From Jannaschia sp. M317 (lineage in GTDB: Bacteria > Pseudomonadota > Alphaproteobacteria > Rhodobacterales > Rhodobacteraceae): DNA of 64,000 nucleotides. The notes beneath the pieces are model-generated. The model made no database searches. It was not told the DNA's origin and saw nothing but the letters and a program-made list of their open reading frames with translations. A program made the position numbers and the translations under genes. Shown piece after piece: positions 9,101 to 17,966 of this stretch (its first letter is position 1; each line of letters begins with the position of its first letter). Location of the stretch: positions 835,001 through 899,000 of the forward strand of contig NZ_CP081155.1 in the NCBI RefSeq assembly GCF_025141175.1. The letters are read 5' to 3'.

Positions 9101-9919
9101 TCAATCGGCCAGAAAGGCGTGGAGTTCGTCCAGATCGACCTCGCCCAGGGGCATCTTGTTGTCGGGGTTGTCGAAGTCATAGCGGAACAGGTGGAAATCC
9201 TGATGGTAGATCTCCTTGACCAGGTGCATCGACAGGTCGTCGAAATAGGCCGACATGGGATGCGCCCGCTTCGGCCCATGGCCCTCGCTCTCGTTGAAGC
9301 GGGGCACGGCGGCCAGATCGACGGGCACCGGCGTCTCGATATGGTCGAGCACGACCTGCATCCCCTCGTTGAACCGTTCGGTGAAGACGACGTGATCATA
9401 ACGCCCGCCATTGGCGACGAAGGTGCCGATATGGCCCGACATGGCGGACCAATGGATGTCCGGGTCCATCGGCTTGCGGAACCGGATGGTGTCGCGCGCG
9501 AACAAAAGAAACCGTCGGAAGGACGCGATCTGATCGAACTGGAACCCATCGTCGGGCGTGCCGACCTCCACCCCGTATTTCTCCATCAGCATCGGCACCA
9601 TGTTCCCGCGATAGCGCTTGCCGTTGCGCTGAATCCCCGCGATCTTGTCGAAGAACGATGACAGCACCCGCGCATAGGGGTTGCGCACGCAGGTAAAGGC
9701 ATAGCTGCGATGGGCGCGGACATTGGCCTCGATCAGGGGTTTGCTGTCTTCCTGGTTCCACTTGTGCAGGCCGGCCTTGCTGTCGTGGATGTCACCGTCA
9801 AAGAACCGCCCGTGGTCGGAATAGAACAGGATCTGTCCGATCGATGAACAGGCGCATTTCGGCACCACGCGATAGACGGTGCTTTCGCTTTCGGTCATCC
9901 ATGTTCCGGGAAAGCCCAT
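9101..9919 (-). CDS. Sulfotransferase family 2 (carbohydrate-type) protein
   Basis: A 272-residue PAPS-dependent sulfotransferase. The 5'-phosphosulfate loop appears as VVPKCACSSIGQ (residues 18-29) and the 3'-phosphate site as CVRNPYARVLSSFF (77-90). This pair is typical of the chondroitin/HNK-1/dermatan-type family. It probably transfers sulfate to a surface polysaccharide. The start at 9919 follows a GAGGG ribosome site. It is divergent from a GT14 glycosyltransferase, a pairing that suggests a shared glycan substrate. No signal peptide or membrane segment is visible. Confidence 0.88.
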   Translation of the reverse strand: MGFPGTWMTESESTVYRVVPKCACSSIGQILFYSDHGRFFDGDIHDSKAGLHKWNQEDSKPLIEANVRAHRSYAFTCVRNPYARVLSSFFDKIAGIQRNGKRYRGNMVPMLMEKYGVEVGTPDDGFQFDQIASFRRFLLFARDTIRFRKPMDPDIHWSAMSGHIGTFVANGGRYDHVVFTERFNEGMQVVLDHIETPVPVDLAAVPRFNESEGHGPKRAHPMSAYFDDLSMHLVKEIYHQDFHLFRYDFDNPDNKMPLGEVDLDELHAFLAD

Positions 9920-10031
9920 CGTACCCTCGCAACCCAATTGGGCCCATCAAAGCCCGAATGCGCTGTTTCTTCAACGCGGCCTTGTCGGTATTGCGGAAGG
10001 GGTGTGACGCAAAAGGGGTATCCCACCGACC

Positions 10032-11609
10032 ATGGCCAAGATCGCCTTTCTGCTGCTGTGCCACAAGGATCCGGTCGCTATCGTGCGGCAGGCGCGCGGC
10101 CTGGTGGCGGCGGGCGACTATGTTGCCATCCACTTCGACGCCCGCGCCCCGGCCGAGGATTTCGCGCAGATCACCCAAGGCGTCGCCGAGGAGCCGAACA
10201 TCCTGGTCTGCGACAAGCGGGTCAAGGGCGGCTGGGGGCAATGGTCGCTGGTGCAGGCGACGCTGAACACGGCCCGCGCGGCAGAACGGACGTTCCCGCA
10301 GGCCTCTCATTTCTACATGCTGTCGGGCGACTGCCGGCCGATCAAATCCGCCGAACACGCCCATGCCGTGCTGGACGCCCGCGATGTGGATTACATCGAA
10401 AGCGTGGATTTCTTCGCCTCCGACTGGATCAAGACCGGAATGAAAGAGGACCGGTTGTTCTATCGCCACCTCGTCAATGAGCGAGAGCACAAGGCGTTGT
10501 TCTACAGGCTGCTCGACTGGCAGAAACGCCTGGGGCTGTCCCGTCAGCCGCCGGCGGACATCAACGTGATGATCGGGTCGCAATGGTGGTGCCTGCGGCG
10601 CGCCACCCTCCAGTCGGTCCTGGCGTTCTGTGCCGCGCGGCGCGACGTGCTGCGTTTCTTTTCAACGACATGGATCCCGGACGAGACCTTCTTTCAGACG
10701 TTGGTACGCCACCTGGTCCCCCGCGATCAGATCGACAGCCGCACGCAGACATTCCTGATGTTCACCGACTACGGAATGCCCGCGACATTCCATGACGATC
10801 ACTACGATCTGCTGCTGGGGCAGGATTATCTGTTTGCCCGCAAGATCTCGCCCGAGGCCGCGACGCTGCGGGACAGGTTGGAGACGCTGTGGACCTCTGG
10901 CCGCCGCGATCTGCCGGATGTGGGGGATGGGCGCAAAGTGATCGCCTATCTGACCGCGCGCGGGCGGGCAGGGCGCCGATTCGCCCGCCGCGCCTGGGAG
11001 GCGCAGGCCAAGTTGGACCGGGGCCAGGAGTTGATCGTTCTGGTCAGCAAGCGGCATGGCGTCGCCCGGCGATTGGCACAGCGCCTGCGCGAGGAACGTG
11101 TCCTGCCCGCGCTGGGCTACATCTTCGAAGAGCCAGAGGCGGATCTGCCCGACCTCGGCGGGGTGGCCACGACGCTGGACAAGCGCAATCGGCACCGGCG
11201 GGCGTTCCTGCGTCTGCTGTTCCATCGCCTCGCCACCAACCGGTTGGCGATCTGCCTCGATCCGGCGCTGTTCGGCCTGTTGCAGGATGCGCACGGCAGC
11301 GATGCCACCGTGAAGACCCTGATCCTGGACAGCGCCCCCACCGCCGAGGAACTGCGCGCCCAGGCCGAGGCGATGGGCCTCGCAGGGCCCGACACGCCGG
11401 ACGCCACCCTCGATCAGACGTTGCCGGTCCTGGCGCGCGACCTGGCGCAGGAAACCCGCCGCATCCGCGAGGCGGACCTGCCCCATGTCCACACCCTTCG
11501 CGCCGAAGATCCGGTGCACGAAGCGGCCGCGACACTCTTCAACGTCTTTGGCTGTGATCCCCGGATCGCGATGGCCCTGGCCCAAACCCCCAACCTGTTC
11601 GACGACTGA
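10032..11609 (+). CDS. GT14 (core-2/I-branching, xylosyltransferase-like) glycosyltransferase with a C-terminal domain of unknown function
   Basis: A 525-residue protein. The N-terminal ~270 residues form a GT14-type glycosyltransferase: IAFLLLCHKDP at the start, YVAIHFDAR, YMLSGDCRPIKS and the acceptor-site region IGSQWWCLRR with WIPDETFFQT. The remaining ~240 residues form a second domain (ELIVLVSKRHGVARRLAQRL onward) resembling the DUF5928-type extension of rhodobacterial GT14 proteins. It probably adds branched sugars to a surface glycan that its divergent neighbour sulfates. The acceptor is unknown. Confidence 0.85.
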   Translation: MAKIAFLLLCHKDPVAIVRQARGLVAAGDYVAIHFDARAPAEDFAQITQGVAEEPNILVCDKRVKGGWGQWSLVQATLNTARAAERTFPQASHFYMLSGDCRPIKSAEHAHAVLDARDVDYIESVDFFASDWIKTGMKEDRLFYRHLVNEREHKALFYRLLDWQKRLGLSRQPPADINVMIGSQWWCLRRATLQSVLAFCAARRDVLRFFSTTWIPDETFFQTLVRHLVPRDQIDSRTQTFLMFTDYGMPATFHDDHYDLLLGQDYLFARKISPEAATLRDRLETLWTSGRRDLPDVGDGRKVIAYLTARGRAGRRFARRAWEAQAKLDRGQELIVLVSKRHGVARRLAQRLREERVLPALGYIFEEPEADLPDLGGVATTLDKRNRHRRAFLRLLFHRLATNRLAICLDPALFGLLQDAHGSDATVKTLILDSAPTAEELRAQAEAMGLAGPDTPDATLDQTLPVLARDLAQETRRIREADLPHVHTLRAEDPVHEAAATLFNVFGCDPRIAMALAQTPNLFDD

Positions 11610-11624
11610 CCTGACGGAGCGCCC

Positions 11625-12002
11625 ATGGCCTATACCTACGACGACCAGAACATCTTCGCGAAAATCCTGCGCGGCGAGATCCCCAACGACACCGTGATGG
11701 AGACGGCGCATACGCTGGCCTTCAACGACATCACACCGCAGGCCCCGGTGCATGTGCTGGTGATCCCCAAGGGGCCATACGTGACCTACGACCATTTCTG
11801 CGCCGAGGCGTCGGATGTGGAACTGGTCGATTTCGCCCGCACCGTGGCCGCGATCTGTGCCGACCGCGGCGTGACGGCGGATACCTCCCCCGGCTTCCGC
11901 GCGATCAGCAACGCAGGCGACCATGCCGTGCAGGAGGTGCCGCATTTCCACATGCACCTGCTGGGCGGGCGGCCCCTTGGGCGGATGTTGGCCAGGGCCT
12001 GA
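11625..12002 (+). CDS. HIT (histidine triad) family protein, Hint type
   Basis: A 125-residue nucleotide hydrolase/transferase. The triad HFHMHLL lies at residues 107-113, with catalytic His at 107, 109 and 111, preceded by the conserved FRAISNAGDHAVQEVPH segment. The N terminus IFAKILRGEIP is typical of Hint phosphoramidases, which cleave adenosine 5'-phosphoramidates. It starts 16 bases after the GT14 gene and is probably cotranscribed with it, though no functional link is evident. Confidence 0.93.
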   Translation: MAYTYDDQNIFAKILRGEIPNDTVMETAHTLAFNDITPQAPVHVLVIPKGPYVTYDHFCAEASDVELVDFARTVAAICADRGVTADTSPGFRAISNAGDHAVQEVPHFHMHLLGGRPLGRMLARA

Positions 12003-12009
12003 GGCGGGG

Positions 12010-12055
12010 GATCAGGATTTTCGAAAATCCTGATCAAATCCTTCGAAGGATTTGA
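12010..12055. repeat. Double-palindrome intergenic repeat, copy 2
   Basis: Identical over 46 bases to copy 1 at 8781. It lies between the convergent HIT and DUF4336 genes. Perfect conservation of both palindromes outside any gene argues for recent spread or selection as a structured element. Confidence 0.85.
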
Positions 12056-12071
12056 CCGCCCGGCGGCCAGT

Positions 12072-12750
<679 letters not shown>

Positions 12751-12758
<8 letters not shown>

Positions 12759-13224
12759 CGTCGCTGTCGGGGATCGGCAGCGCGCCGCCCACCTTGGTCT
12801 GACGCAGGATGAAGTTGGTATTGGCGTTGCGCACCACGCCCAGCCGCAGGATCCGTTTCATGATGAAAGCCTCCAGCCCCTCCGGGTCGCGGGCAGCGAC
12901 CTTCAGCACGAAATCCGCATCCCCGGTGATCGAGGCGCATTCGATCACCTGATCGTCTTCGGCCACGAAGTCCGAGAACGTCCGCACCGTCGCCTCCGCA
13001 TGGTCGGTTAGCGAGACATGGACATAGGCAAAGGCCCGCAGGCCCAGCTTGCGCCCGTCCAGAACGGCGGCATAGCGGGTGATGATGCCCGCCTCTTCCA
13101 GCCGTTTCATCCGTCGCCAGCAGGGCGAAGGCGACAGCCCCACGGCCTCCGACACCTCCTGCGTGCTGGCGCGGCCATCGCGTTGCAGGTGGGCCAGGAT
13201 CTTGCGTTCATAGGTGTCGAGAAT
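12751..13224 (-). CDS. Lrp/AsnC family regulator, probable phhAB regulator (AUU start)
   Basis: A 157-residue regulator. The N-terminal HTH reads LDTYERKILAHLQRDGRAST then QEVSEAVGLSPSPCWRRMKRL. A RAM effector domain follows (YVHVSLTDHAEATVRTF, CASITGDADFVLKV). A complete HTH needs a start near 13224, where the codon is ATT, six bases after a strong AAAGGAGGT. An in-frame TAA at 13248 and the lack of any ATG/GTG/TTG before 13155 leave ATT (or the adjacent ATC) as the only good start; the GTG at 13155 would delete helix 1. It is divergent from phhA and likely senses an aromatic amino acid. Confidence 0.85.
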
Positions 13225-13230
13225 GATCTT

Positions 13231-13239
13231 ACCTCCTTT
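13231..13239 (-). promoter_or_regulatory. Strong ribosome binding site that selects an ATT start
   Basis: On the minus strand this reads AAAGGAGGT, almost a full anti-Shine-Dalgarno complement, six bases before ATT at 13224-13222. No standard start codon lies at a usable distance, so the strength of the site compensates for, and points to, a rare start codon. Confidence 0.7.
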
Positions 13240-13344
13240 GGCGGATTAACGGGTAAATTCTACCTGGATCAAACCATCCACCGTGTCATTCGGCAAGATT
13301 TTCGTGTGGGCGGGCGTCCATCCTGTCTGGCAGGAGGACCCGCC

Positions 13345-14142
13345 ATGCCCAAATCCACTGCCTATCTTGCCAAGATCCCCGACGCGCGGGGGCACATCGC
13401 CTATGCCGCCGAGGAAGACGCCGTCTGGGCCGATCTCTTCGCGCGGCAGATGCCCGCCGTGCGCCGCCATGCGGCGCGAGCCTACCTGGACGGCCACGCC
13501 CGTCTGGACCTGCCCGCCGACCGGGTGCCGCAATGCACCGAGGTCTCCGCCCGACTGCGTGATCTCACCGGCTGGCAGGTGGCTCCGGTCCCCGCGCTGA
13601 TCGGTTTCCGGCAATTCTTCGGCATGCTGGCCGACCGGACCTTTCCCGCTGCGTCGTTCATCCGGTCGCGGGCGCATTTCGACTACATCGAAGAGCCGGA
13701 CATCTTCCACGAGATCTTCGGCCACACACCGCTGTTGACCGACCCCCGCTTTGCCGCCTTCAGTCAGACAATCGGCCGGGCGGGCGTGGCCTGCGGCCCC
13801 GGTGACCACGTCTGGCTGATCCGGCTTTATTGGTTCACCATCGAATTCGGCCTGTTGCGCGAGGGGAGCAGCGTCAAGGCGCTTGGCTCCGGTCTCGCCT
13901 CCTCGCCCACCGAACTGGTCCATTCGGTCGAGGCGGAGGCGGTGGATCGACGGCCCTTCGATGTGATCGACATCCTCCGCACGCCCTACCGGATCGACAT
14001 CCACCAGCCGGTCTATTTCGTTCTGGACCGCGCGGATCAACTGTTCGAGGCTGCCGACCGCGACCTGTTGGCGGATATCCGGCTGGCCCGCGCGCTGGGC
14101 CTGCATGCGCCCCGCTTTGCGCCCAAGGCGGAGGCGAGCTGA
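13345..14142 (+). CDS. phhA: Phenylalanine 4-monooxygenase
   Basis: A 265-residue monomeric bacterial-type phenylalanine hydroxylase that converts Phe to Tyr using tetrahydropterin and O2. Iron ligands are His122 and His127 (FHEIFGHTPLL) and Glu167 (YWFTIEFGL). No eukaryotic regulatory domain. The start at 13345 has AGGAGGA upstream. Its stop overlaps the phhB start (TGATG), so the pterin-recycling enzyme is cotranslated. The divergent Lrp-type gene is its likely regulator. Confidence 0.96.
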   Translation: MPKSTAYLAKIPDARGHIAYAAEEDAVWADLFARQMPAVRRHAARAYLDGHARLDLPADRVPQCTEVSARLRDLTGWQVAPVPALIGFRQFFGMLADRTFPAASFIRSRAHFDYIEEPDIFHEIFGHTPLLTDPRFAAFSQTIGRAGVACGPGDHVWLIRLYWFTIEFGLLREGSSVKALGSGLASSPTELVHSVEAEAVDRRPFDVIDILRTPYRIDIHQPVYFVLDRADQLFEAADRDLLADIRLARALGLHAPRFAPKAEAS

Positions 14143-14477
14143 TGGCGGATGTCTGCGACCTGACCTGCACCACCTGCCGGGCCGACGCCCCGACGCTGGA
14201 CCGCGCCACGGCAGAGACGACCCTGGCACAATTGCACCCGGATTGGACCCTGTCGGAAGATGGCGGCACCCTGGTGCGGGACCTGCGGTTCAAGGGCTTT
14301 GCCAAGGCCAGCCATGCGGCCAGCCTGGCGGCGTTCATCAGCGACCAGCAGGGGCACCACGCCGACATCGCCTTTGGCTGGGGCTATTGCCGGGTCACCT
14401 GGACCTCGCACGAGGCCGGCGGGCTGACCGAGAACGATGTGATCTGTGCGGCCCGCCTGGATCGCGCCTTGGCGTAA
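14142..14477 (+). CDS. phhB: 4a-hydroxytetrahydrobiopterin dehydratase (pterin carbinolamine dehydratase)
   Basis: 111 residues. It dehydrates the 4a-carbinolamine pterin produced by PhhA, so the cofactor can be reduced again. The conserved segment QQGHHADIAFGWGYCRVTW with TSHEAGGLTEND contains the active-site histidines. The N terminus is slightly extended and holds four Cys (CDLTCTTC plus one), unusual among short PCDs and possibly metal-binding. The start codon overlaps the phhA stop. Confidence 0.94.
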   Translation: MADVCDLTCTTCRADAPTLDRATAETTLAQLHPDWTLSEDGGTLVRDLRFKGFAKASHAASLAAFISDQQGHHADIAFGWGYCRVTWTSHEAGGLTENDVICAARLDRALA

Positions 14478-14519
14478 CGGACCCTTGCGAGGCGCGCGCA
14501 AGGCGACCAGATTGCAGGG

Positions 14520-15269
14520 ATGCTGCGCATTCTCCTGCTTTGGCCCCTCGTGGCTTTCGCCCTGACCTTCCTGCTGCCCGTCGCCTTGGCGGGACTGTGG
14601 TGGACGGCACAGGACCGGCCCGATACCTGGCGGTCCGCCGATTGGGGACCGTCTGGCCTGCTGCCCGCAGCCGAGGCGGTCCGGCCCGCGACCATTCACG
14701 TCCTGGCGGCCCGGACCGGCGGTCCCAAGGGCGCGGTATCGGTGCATTCCTGGCTGGTCTGGAAGGCCGAAGGGGCCACGCGCTGGACCCGGGCCGAGGT
14801 CGTGGGCTGGGGTCGCCCGGTGCGTCGTGACGCCTACGCGCCCGATGCGCGGTGGTATTCCAACGATCCCTGGATCGTCGGCTCGGTCCAGGGGGATGCG
14901 GCCTCCAGCCTGATCCCGGCGGTCGAGGATGCCGTGGCGGCTTATCCCTGGGGCGATCGCGGCGACTATGTGATCTGGCCGGGGCCGAACTCCAACACCT
15001 TCGTGGCGCATGTCCTGCGCGAGGTGCCGGCGCTGGGCCTGACCCTGCCGCCCCACGCGGTCGGGCGGGACTGGACGGGGCCGGGCGTGAACGCGCAGCA
15101 AGACGAGGGTGGCGATCTGCACCTCAGCTGGAACGGGCTCGCCGGGCTGTCGCTCGGGCCGCGCACGGGGGTGGAAATGCACCTGCTGGGGCAGGCGTTC
15201 GGGCTGGACCTGCTGCGGCCTGCGGTCAAGTTGCCGGGGATCGGACGGATCGGAACGCCTGCCACCTGA
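14520..15269 (+). CDS. DUF3750 family membrane-anchored protein
   Basis: 249 residues. An N-terminal hydrophobic segment (residues 1-25, LLLWPLVAFALTFLLPVALAG) is followed by a soluble domain with VHSWLVWK, DYVIWPGPNSNTFVAHVLRE and LPPHAVGRDW. The N-S-N-T-F and H pattern is reminiscent of NlpC/P60-like folds, but I see no catalytic Cys, so this is only a remark. Function unknown. It sits 42 bases after phhB; a palindromic repeat follows its stop codon. Confidence 0.78.
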   Translation: MLRILLLWPLVAFALTFLLPVALAGLWWTAQDRPDTWRSADWGPSGLLPAAEAVRPATIHVLAARTGGPKGAVSVHSWLVWKAEGATRWTRAEVVGWGRPVRRDAYAPDARWYSNDPWIVGSVQGDAASSLIPAVEDAVAAYPWGDRGDYVIWPGPNSNTFVAHVLREVPALGLTLPPHAVGRDWTGPGVNAQQDEGGDLHLSWNGLAGLSLGPRTGVEMHLLGQAFGLDLLRPAVKLPGIGRIGTPAT

Positions 15270-15272
15270 GGC

Positions 15273-15319
15273 ATCAGGATTTTGGAAAATCCTGATCAGA
15301 TCCTTCGAAGGATCTGATC
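15273..15319. repeat. Double-palindrome intergenic repeat, copy 3 (variant with compensatory change)
   Basis: The same two-palindrome layout as copies 1 and 2. The first palindrome has a central TTGGAA in place of TTCGAA. The second changes CAAATCC to CAGATCC in one arm and GGATTTG to GGATCTG in the other, an A-T to G-C pair swap that keeps the stem intact. It lies directly after the DUF3750 stop codon. Confidence 0.8.
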
Positions 15320-15518
15320 CCCGTCGCGACCAAAGCGCCCCCTGTCGGGAATCGCGTTGCGCCGCCGCCGCCCTCCGTCTACGGCTGCGGGGGACGACGC
15401 CCCCGCGCGGGGCCGGACAGGTGGCCAGGGCCCCACCGACCCAGACCGGGGGCGGGGCGCGGCATCGTCACTGACCCGGCGCTTCCGGGGGCGGCCCTCG
15501 CTGACGAAAGGCCTGCCC
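15320..15518. other. GC-rich gap upstream of the cobalamin genes, no gene seen
   Basis: About 200 bases, very GC-rich, with several short inverted repeats such as CGGGGGACGACGCCCCCG near 15390. This is where a B12 riboswitch might be expected ahead of cobalamin genes, but no B12 box (GCCACTG-like) or adjacent conserved core is visible. It presumably contains the promoter of the small membrane protein and cbiX. Confidence 0.4.
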
Positions 15519-15734
15519 ATGCGTATTCTGATTCCGCTTCTGTTTCTCGCCGGGCCCGCGCAGGCGCATACCGGGCATCTGGGCACCTTGGGGGGGCATG
15601 ACCACTGGGTTCTCGGCGTGGGGCTGGGCGTGATCGCCGGGGCCGCGGTGCTGGGGTGGCTCAAGGGTGGCAAATCCAAGGACGAAGACGCCACCGAGGA
15701 CGAGGCCCCTGAAGAGGAGGAGCAGCCCGCATGA
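15519..15734 (+). CDS. Small membrane protein of the cobalamin cluster (DUF6732-like)
   Basis: 71 residues. A signal or first membrane segment (MRILIPLLFLAGPAQA) is followed by a His-rich motif HTGHLGTLGGHDHW, a second membrane helix (VLGVGLGVIAGAAVLGWL) and an acidic tail. The His motif at the outer face may bind metal, which fits its ATGA overlap with cbiX, the cobalt chelatase. The DUF6732 assignment is from memory of similar short proteins and is uncertain. A cobalt-handling role is inference. Confidence 0.7.
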   Translation: MRILIPLLFLAGPAQAHTGHLGTLGGHDHWVLGVGLGVIAGAAVLGWLKGGKSKDEDATEDEAPEEEEQPA

Positions 15735-16975
15735 CGACCGCCCCCAAAACCGGCGTGATGATCTGCGGCCACGGGTCGCGGTCGCAATCCGCCGTCGATG
15801 AATTCGCGACCCTGGCGGACAAGCTGCCCGCCCTGCTGCCGCGCGACTGGATCGTCGACTACGGCTATCTGGAGTTCGCGAACCCCGTGATCCGGGATGG
15901 CCTGGACCGCCTGCGCGATGCGGGGTGTGACCGGATCCTGGCGGTGCCGGGCATGCTGTTCGCGGCAATGCACGCCAAGAACGACATCCCGACCGTGCTG
16001 AACACCTATGCCGCGCAGCATGAGGTGGATATTTCATACGGGCGCGAATTGGGGGTCGACCCCAAGATGATCGCCGCCGCTGCGGCCCGGATCGAAGACG
16101 CGCTTGCTGCTGCCGATACCGATACCCCGGTCGCGCGCCACGACACCTGCCTTGTGGTGATCGGGCGCGGGGCCTCGGACCCCGACGCGAACGGCAACGT
16201 CGCCAAGATCGCGCGGATGCTGCACGAAGGCCTGGGCTTCGGCTGGCTGGAGGTCGGATATTCCGGCGTCACCTTCCCGCTGGTCGAACCCTGCCTGAGC
16301 CATGCGGCCCGGCTGGGCTACAAGCGGATCGTGGTGTTCCCCTATTTCCTGTTCTCCGGCATCCTGATCGACCGCATTTACGGCTTCACCGATCAGGTCG
16401 CCGCCGCGCATCCTGATATCGCCTTCGTCAAGGCGGGCTATCTCGGCGATCACCCCAAGGTCCTGGAAACCTTTGCCGAACGCATTCTGGAACAGGCCGG
16501 GGCCAACCCGCCGCCGAACTGCGGGCTCTGCGCCTATCGCACGCAGGTTCTGGCGCTCGACAAGGGAGAGACACGCCGGATCACGCCCGAAGACCGCCAG
16601 CACCCGGCGTTCGGCGATGTGCCGCCGCCGACCTGCGTGTTGTGCAAGTACCGCGTGCAGGTCCTGGGCTTCGAGGGGGAGCTGGGGGCGGTTCAGGAAA
16701 GCCACCACCACCACGTCGAGGGGCAGGGCGCCAGCGCCCCCGGTTCCAACGTGGCGGATTGCGCGCTGTGCGATCACTTCTGCACCGGGATGTGCCGGTT
16801 GGAGGCACAGGCGCATCAGCACGGCCATCACCACCACCACGGTGACCACGGCCACCATCACCATCACGGTGATGACGGTCACCATCATCACCACGATCAC
16901 GGCCACCACCACGCGCCCTATCCCCACGCCGACCACCCGCACGGCCCGGAATCGGCGCGAAAGGCCAAAGCATGA
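15731..16975 (+). CDS. cbiX: Cobaltochelatase CbiX with cysteine motifs and a histidine-rich tail
   Basis: 414 residues. The N-terminal ~270 residues form a long-type CbiX chelatase that inserts Co2+ into a corrin precursor, with an active-site His in CGHGSRSQS (His14). Then come Cys motifs CGLC, CVLCKY and CALCDHFCTGMC, as in chelatases carrying an Fe-S centre. The tail from about residue 360 has some 25 His in short runs separated by G and D. The tail probably stores or delivers cobalt. The start overlaps the upstream stop (ATGA), and its own stop overlaps the next start in the same way. Confidence 0.93.
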   Translation: MTTAPKTGVMICGHGSRSQSAVDEFATLADKLPALLPRDWIVDYGYLEFANPVIRDGLDRLRDAGCDRILAVPGMLFAAMHAKNDIPTVLNTYAAQHEVDISYGRELGVDPKMIAAAAARIEDALAAADTDTPVARHDTCLVVIGRGASDPDANGNVAKIARMLHEGLGFGWLEVGYSGVTFPLVEPCLSHAARLGYKRIVVFPYFLFSGILIDRIYGFTDQVAAAHPDIAFVKAGYLGDHPKVLETFAERILEQAGANPPPNCGLCAYRTQVLALDKGETRRITPEDRQHPAFGDVPPPTCVLCKYRVQVLGFEGELGAVQESHHHHVEGQGASAPGSNVADCALCDHFCTGMCRLEAQAHQHGHHHHHGDHGHHHHHGDDGHHHHHDHGHHHAPYPHADHPHGPESARKAKA

Positions 16976-17229
16976 TCCATCCCCGTCCCTTTGCGGAGGC
17001 CGGGCCGTGCCATCCCGCACCCTCCCGTCCGGTCGTCAGACCCGACAGCGCCCGACCCGCCCCCCCGGCGCGGGCGCTCGTGCAACGGCGGGCCTTGCCC
17101 CACCGCGCCGAATTTTTCAAAGGCCAGCCCCAGGCCCCCGCCGCCCCGGCGGGTCGGGCGCTGCCCTTCGCGATCCCGTCCACCCACACCGACACCAGAT
17201 GGCAGCCCGCGCGGGACCCCGCCGCATGA
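16972..17229 (+). CDS. Small Pro/Ala/Arg-rich ORF coupled between cbiX and cobH (85 aa)
   Basis: The start overlaps the cbiX stop (ATGA at 16972) and the stop overlaps the cobH start (ATGA at 17226). The frame thus fits the gap exactly and looks translationally coupled at both ends. Third positions are mostly G or C, as in neighbours. The protein is low in complexity with no membrane segment and no recognised domain; the C terminus is TRWQPARDPAA. It could instead be an open frame in a non-coding gap. Confidence 0.45.
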   Translation: MIHPRPFAEAGPCHPAPSRPVVRPDSARPAPPARALVQRRALPHRAEFFKGQPQAPAAPAGRALPFAIPSTHTDTRWQPARDPAA

Positions 17230-17858
17230 GACCCTACGAGCGTGACCCCGCCGCCATCTATGCGGCCTCGTTCGCGACCGTCCGGGCCGAGGCCGCGCTC
17301 GACCGTTTTCCGGCCGATGTGGCGGAAATGGTTGTCCGCGTGATCCACGCCTGCGGCATGGTCGAGGTCGCGGACCGCATCGCCTACGCGCCCGATGTCG
17401 CGGCCAGCGCCACCGCGGCCCTGCGCGCGGGGGCCCCGATCTATGCCGATTGCGAGATGGTCGCCTCCGGCATCACCCGCCGCCTTTTGCCTGACGGGGC
17501 GCAGGTCCGCTGCACCCTCAACGATCCCCGCACCCCCGACATGGCGCGCGATCTGGGCACGACGCGTTCCGCAGCTGCCGTCGATCTGTGGGACACCGAG
17601 GGCGCCATCGTCGCCATCGGCAACGCGCCCACCGCGCTGTTCCGCCTGCTTGAACGGCTCGACGACGGGGCAGCCAAACCTGCCGCGATCCTGGCCTTTC
17701 CCGTCGGTTTCGTCGGAGCCGCCGAATCCAAGGCCGAGCTTGCCGCCCGCCCCCGCGAGACCCCGTTCCTGACCCTGCGCGGTCGGCGCGGTGGCAGCGC
17801 CATGGCCTCTGCTGCGGTCAACGTGCTGGGCATCCTTGCCGCCGGAGGGGTGCAGTGA
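17226..17858 (+). CDS. cobH: Precorrin-8X methylmutase CobH
   Basis: A 210-residue enzyme that moves the methyl group from C11 to C12 to give hydrogenobyrinate in aerobic-type B12 synthesis. The catalytic His is at residue 41 in VRVIHACGM. Substrate-site segments DCEMVASGI and AFPVGFVGAAESK are conserved. The start at 17226 overlaps the upstream small ORF. It continues the cob operon. Confidence 0.95.
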   Translation: MRPYERDPAAIYAASFATVRAEAALDRFPADVAEMVVRVIHACGMVEVADRIAYAPDVAASATAALRAGAPIYADCEMVASGITRRLLPDGAQVRCTLNDPRTPDMARDLGTTRSAAAVDLWDTEGAIVAIGNAPTALFRLLERLDDGAAKPAAILAFPVGFVGAAESKAELAARPRETPFLTLRGRRGGSAMASAAVNVLGILAAGGVQ

Positions 17859-17966
17859 CCGCGCGCGTCCGCACTATTTCTGACGTACTCAGGCTGGTTG
17901 GTGCGCTTTCTGGGTATGACGCAGATCACCCGTCCATCACCCCTCCATCACCCACGGACCCCGCCC

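Noticed and set aside
15320..15518. Cobalamin riboswitch ahead of the cobalamin genes
   Set aside because: I looked for a B12 box (GCCACTG-like) and conserved core but saw neither. A covariance search would be decisive.
16790..16930. Tandem DNA repeat or CRISPR-like array
   Set aside because: The CAC/CAT repetition encodes the His-rich tail of CbiX; there are no uniform repeats with unique spacers.
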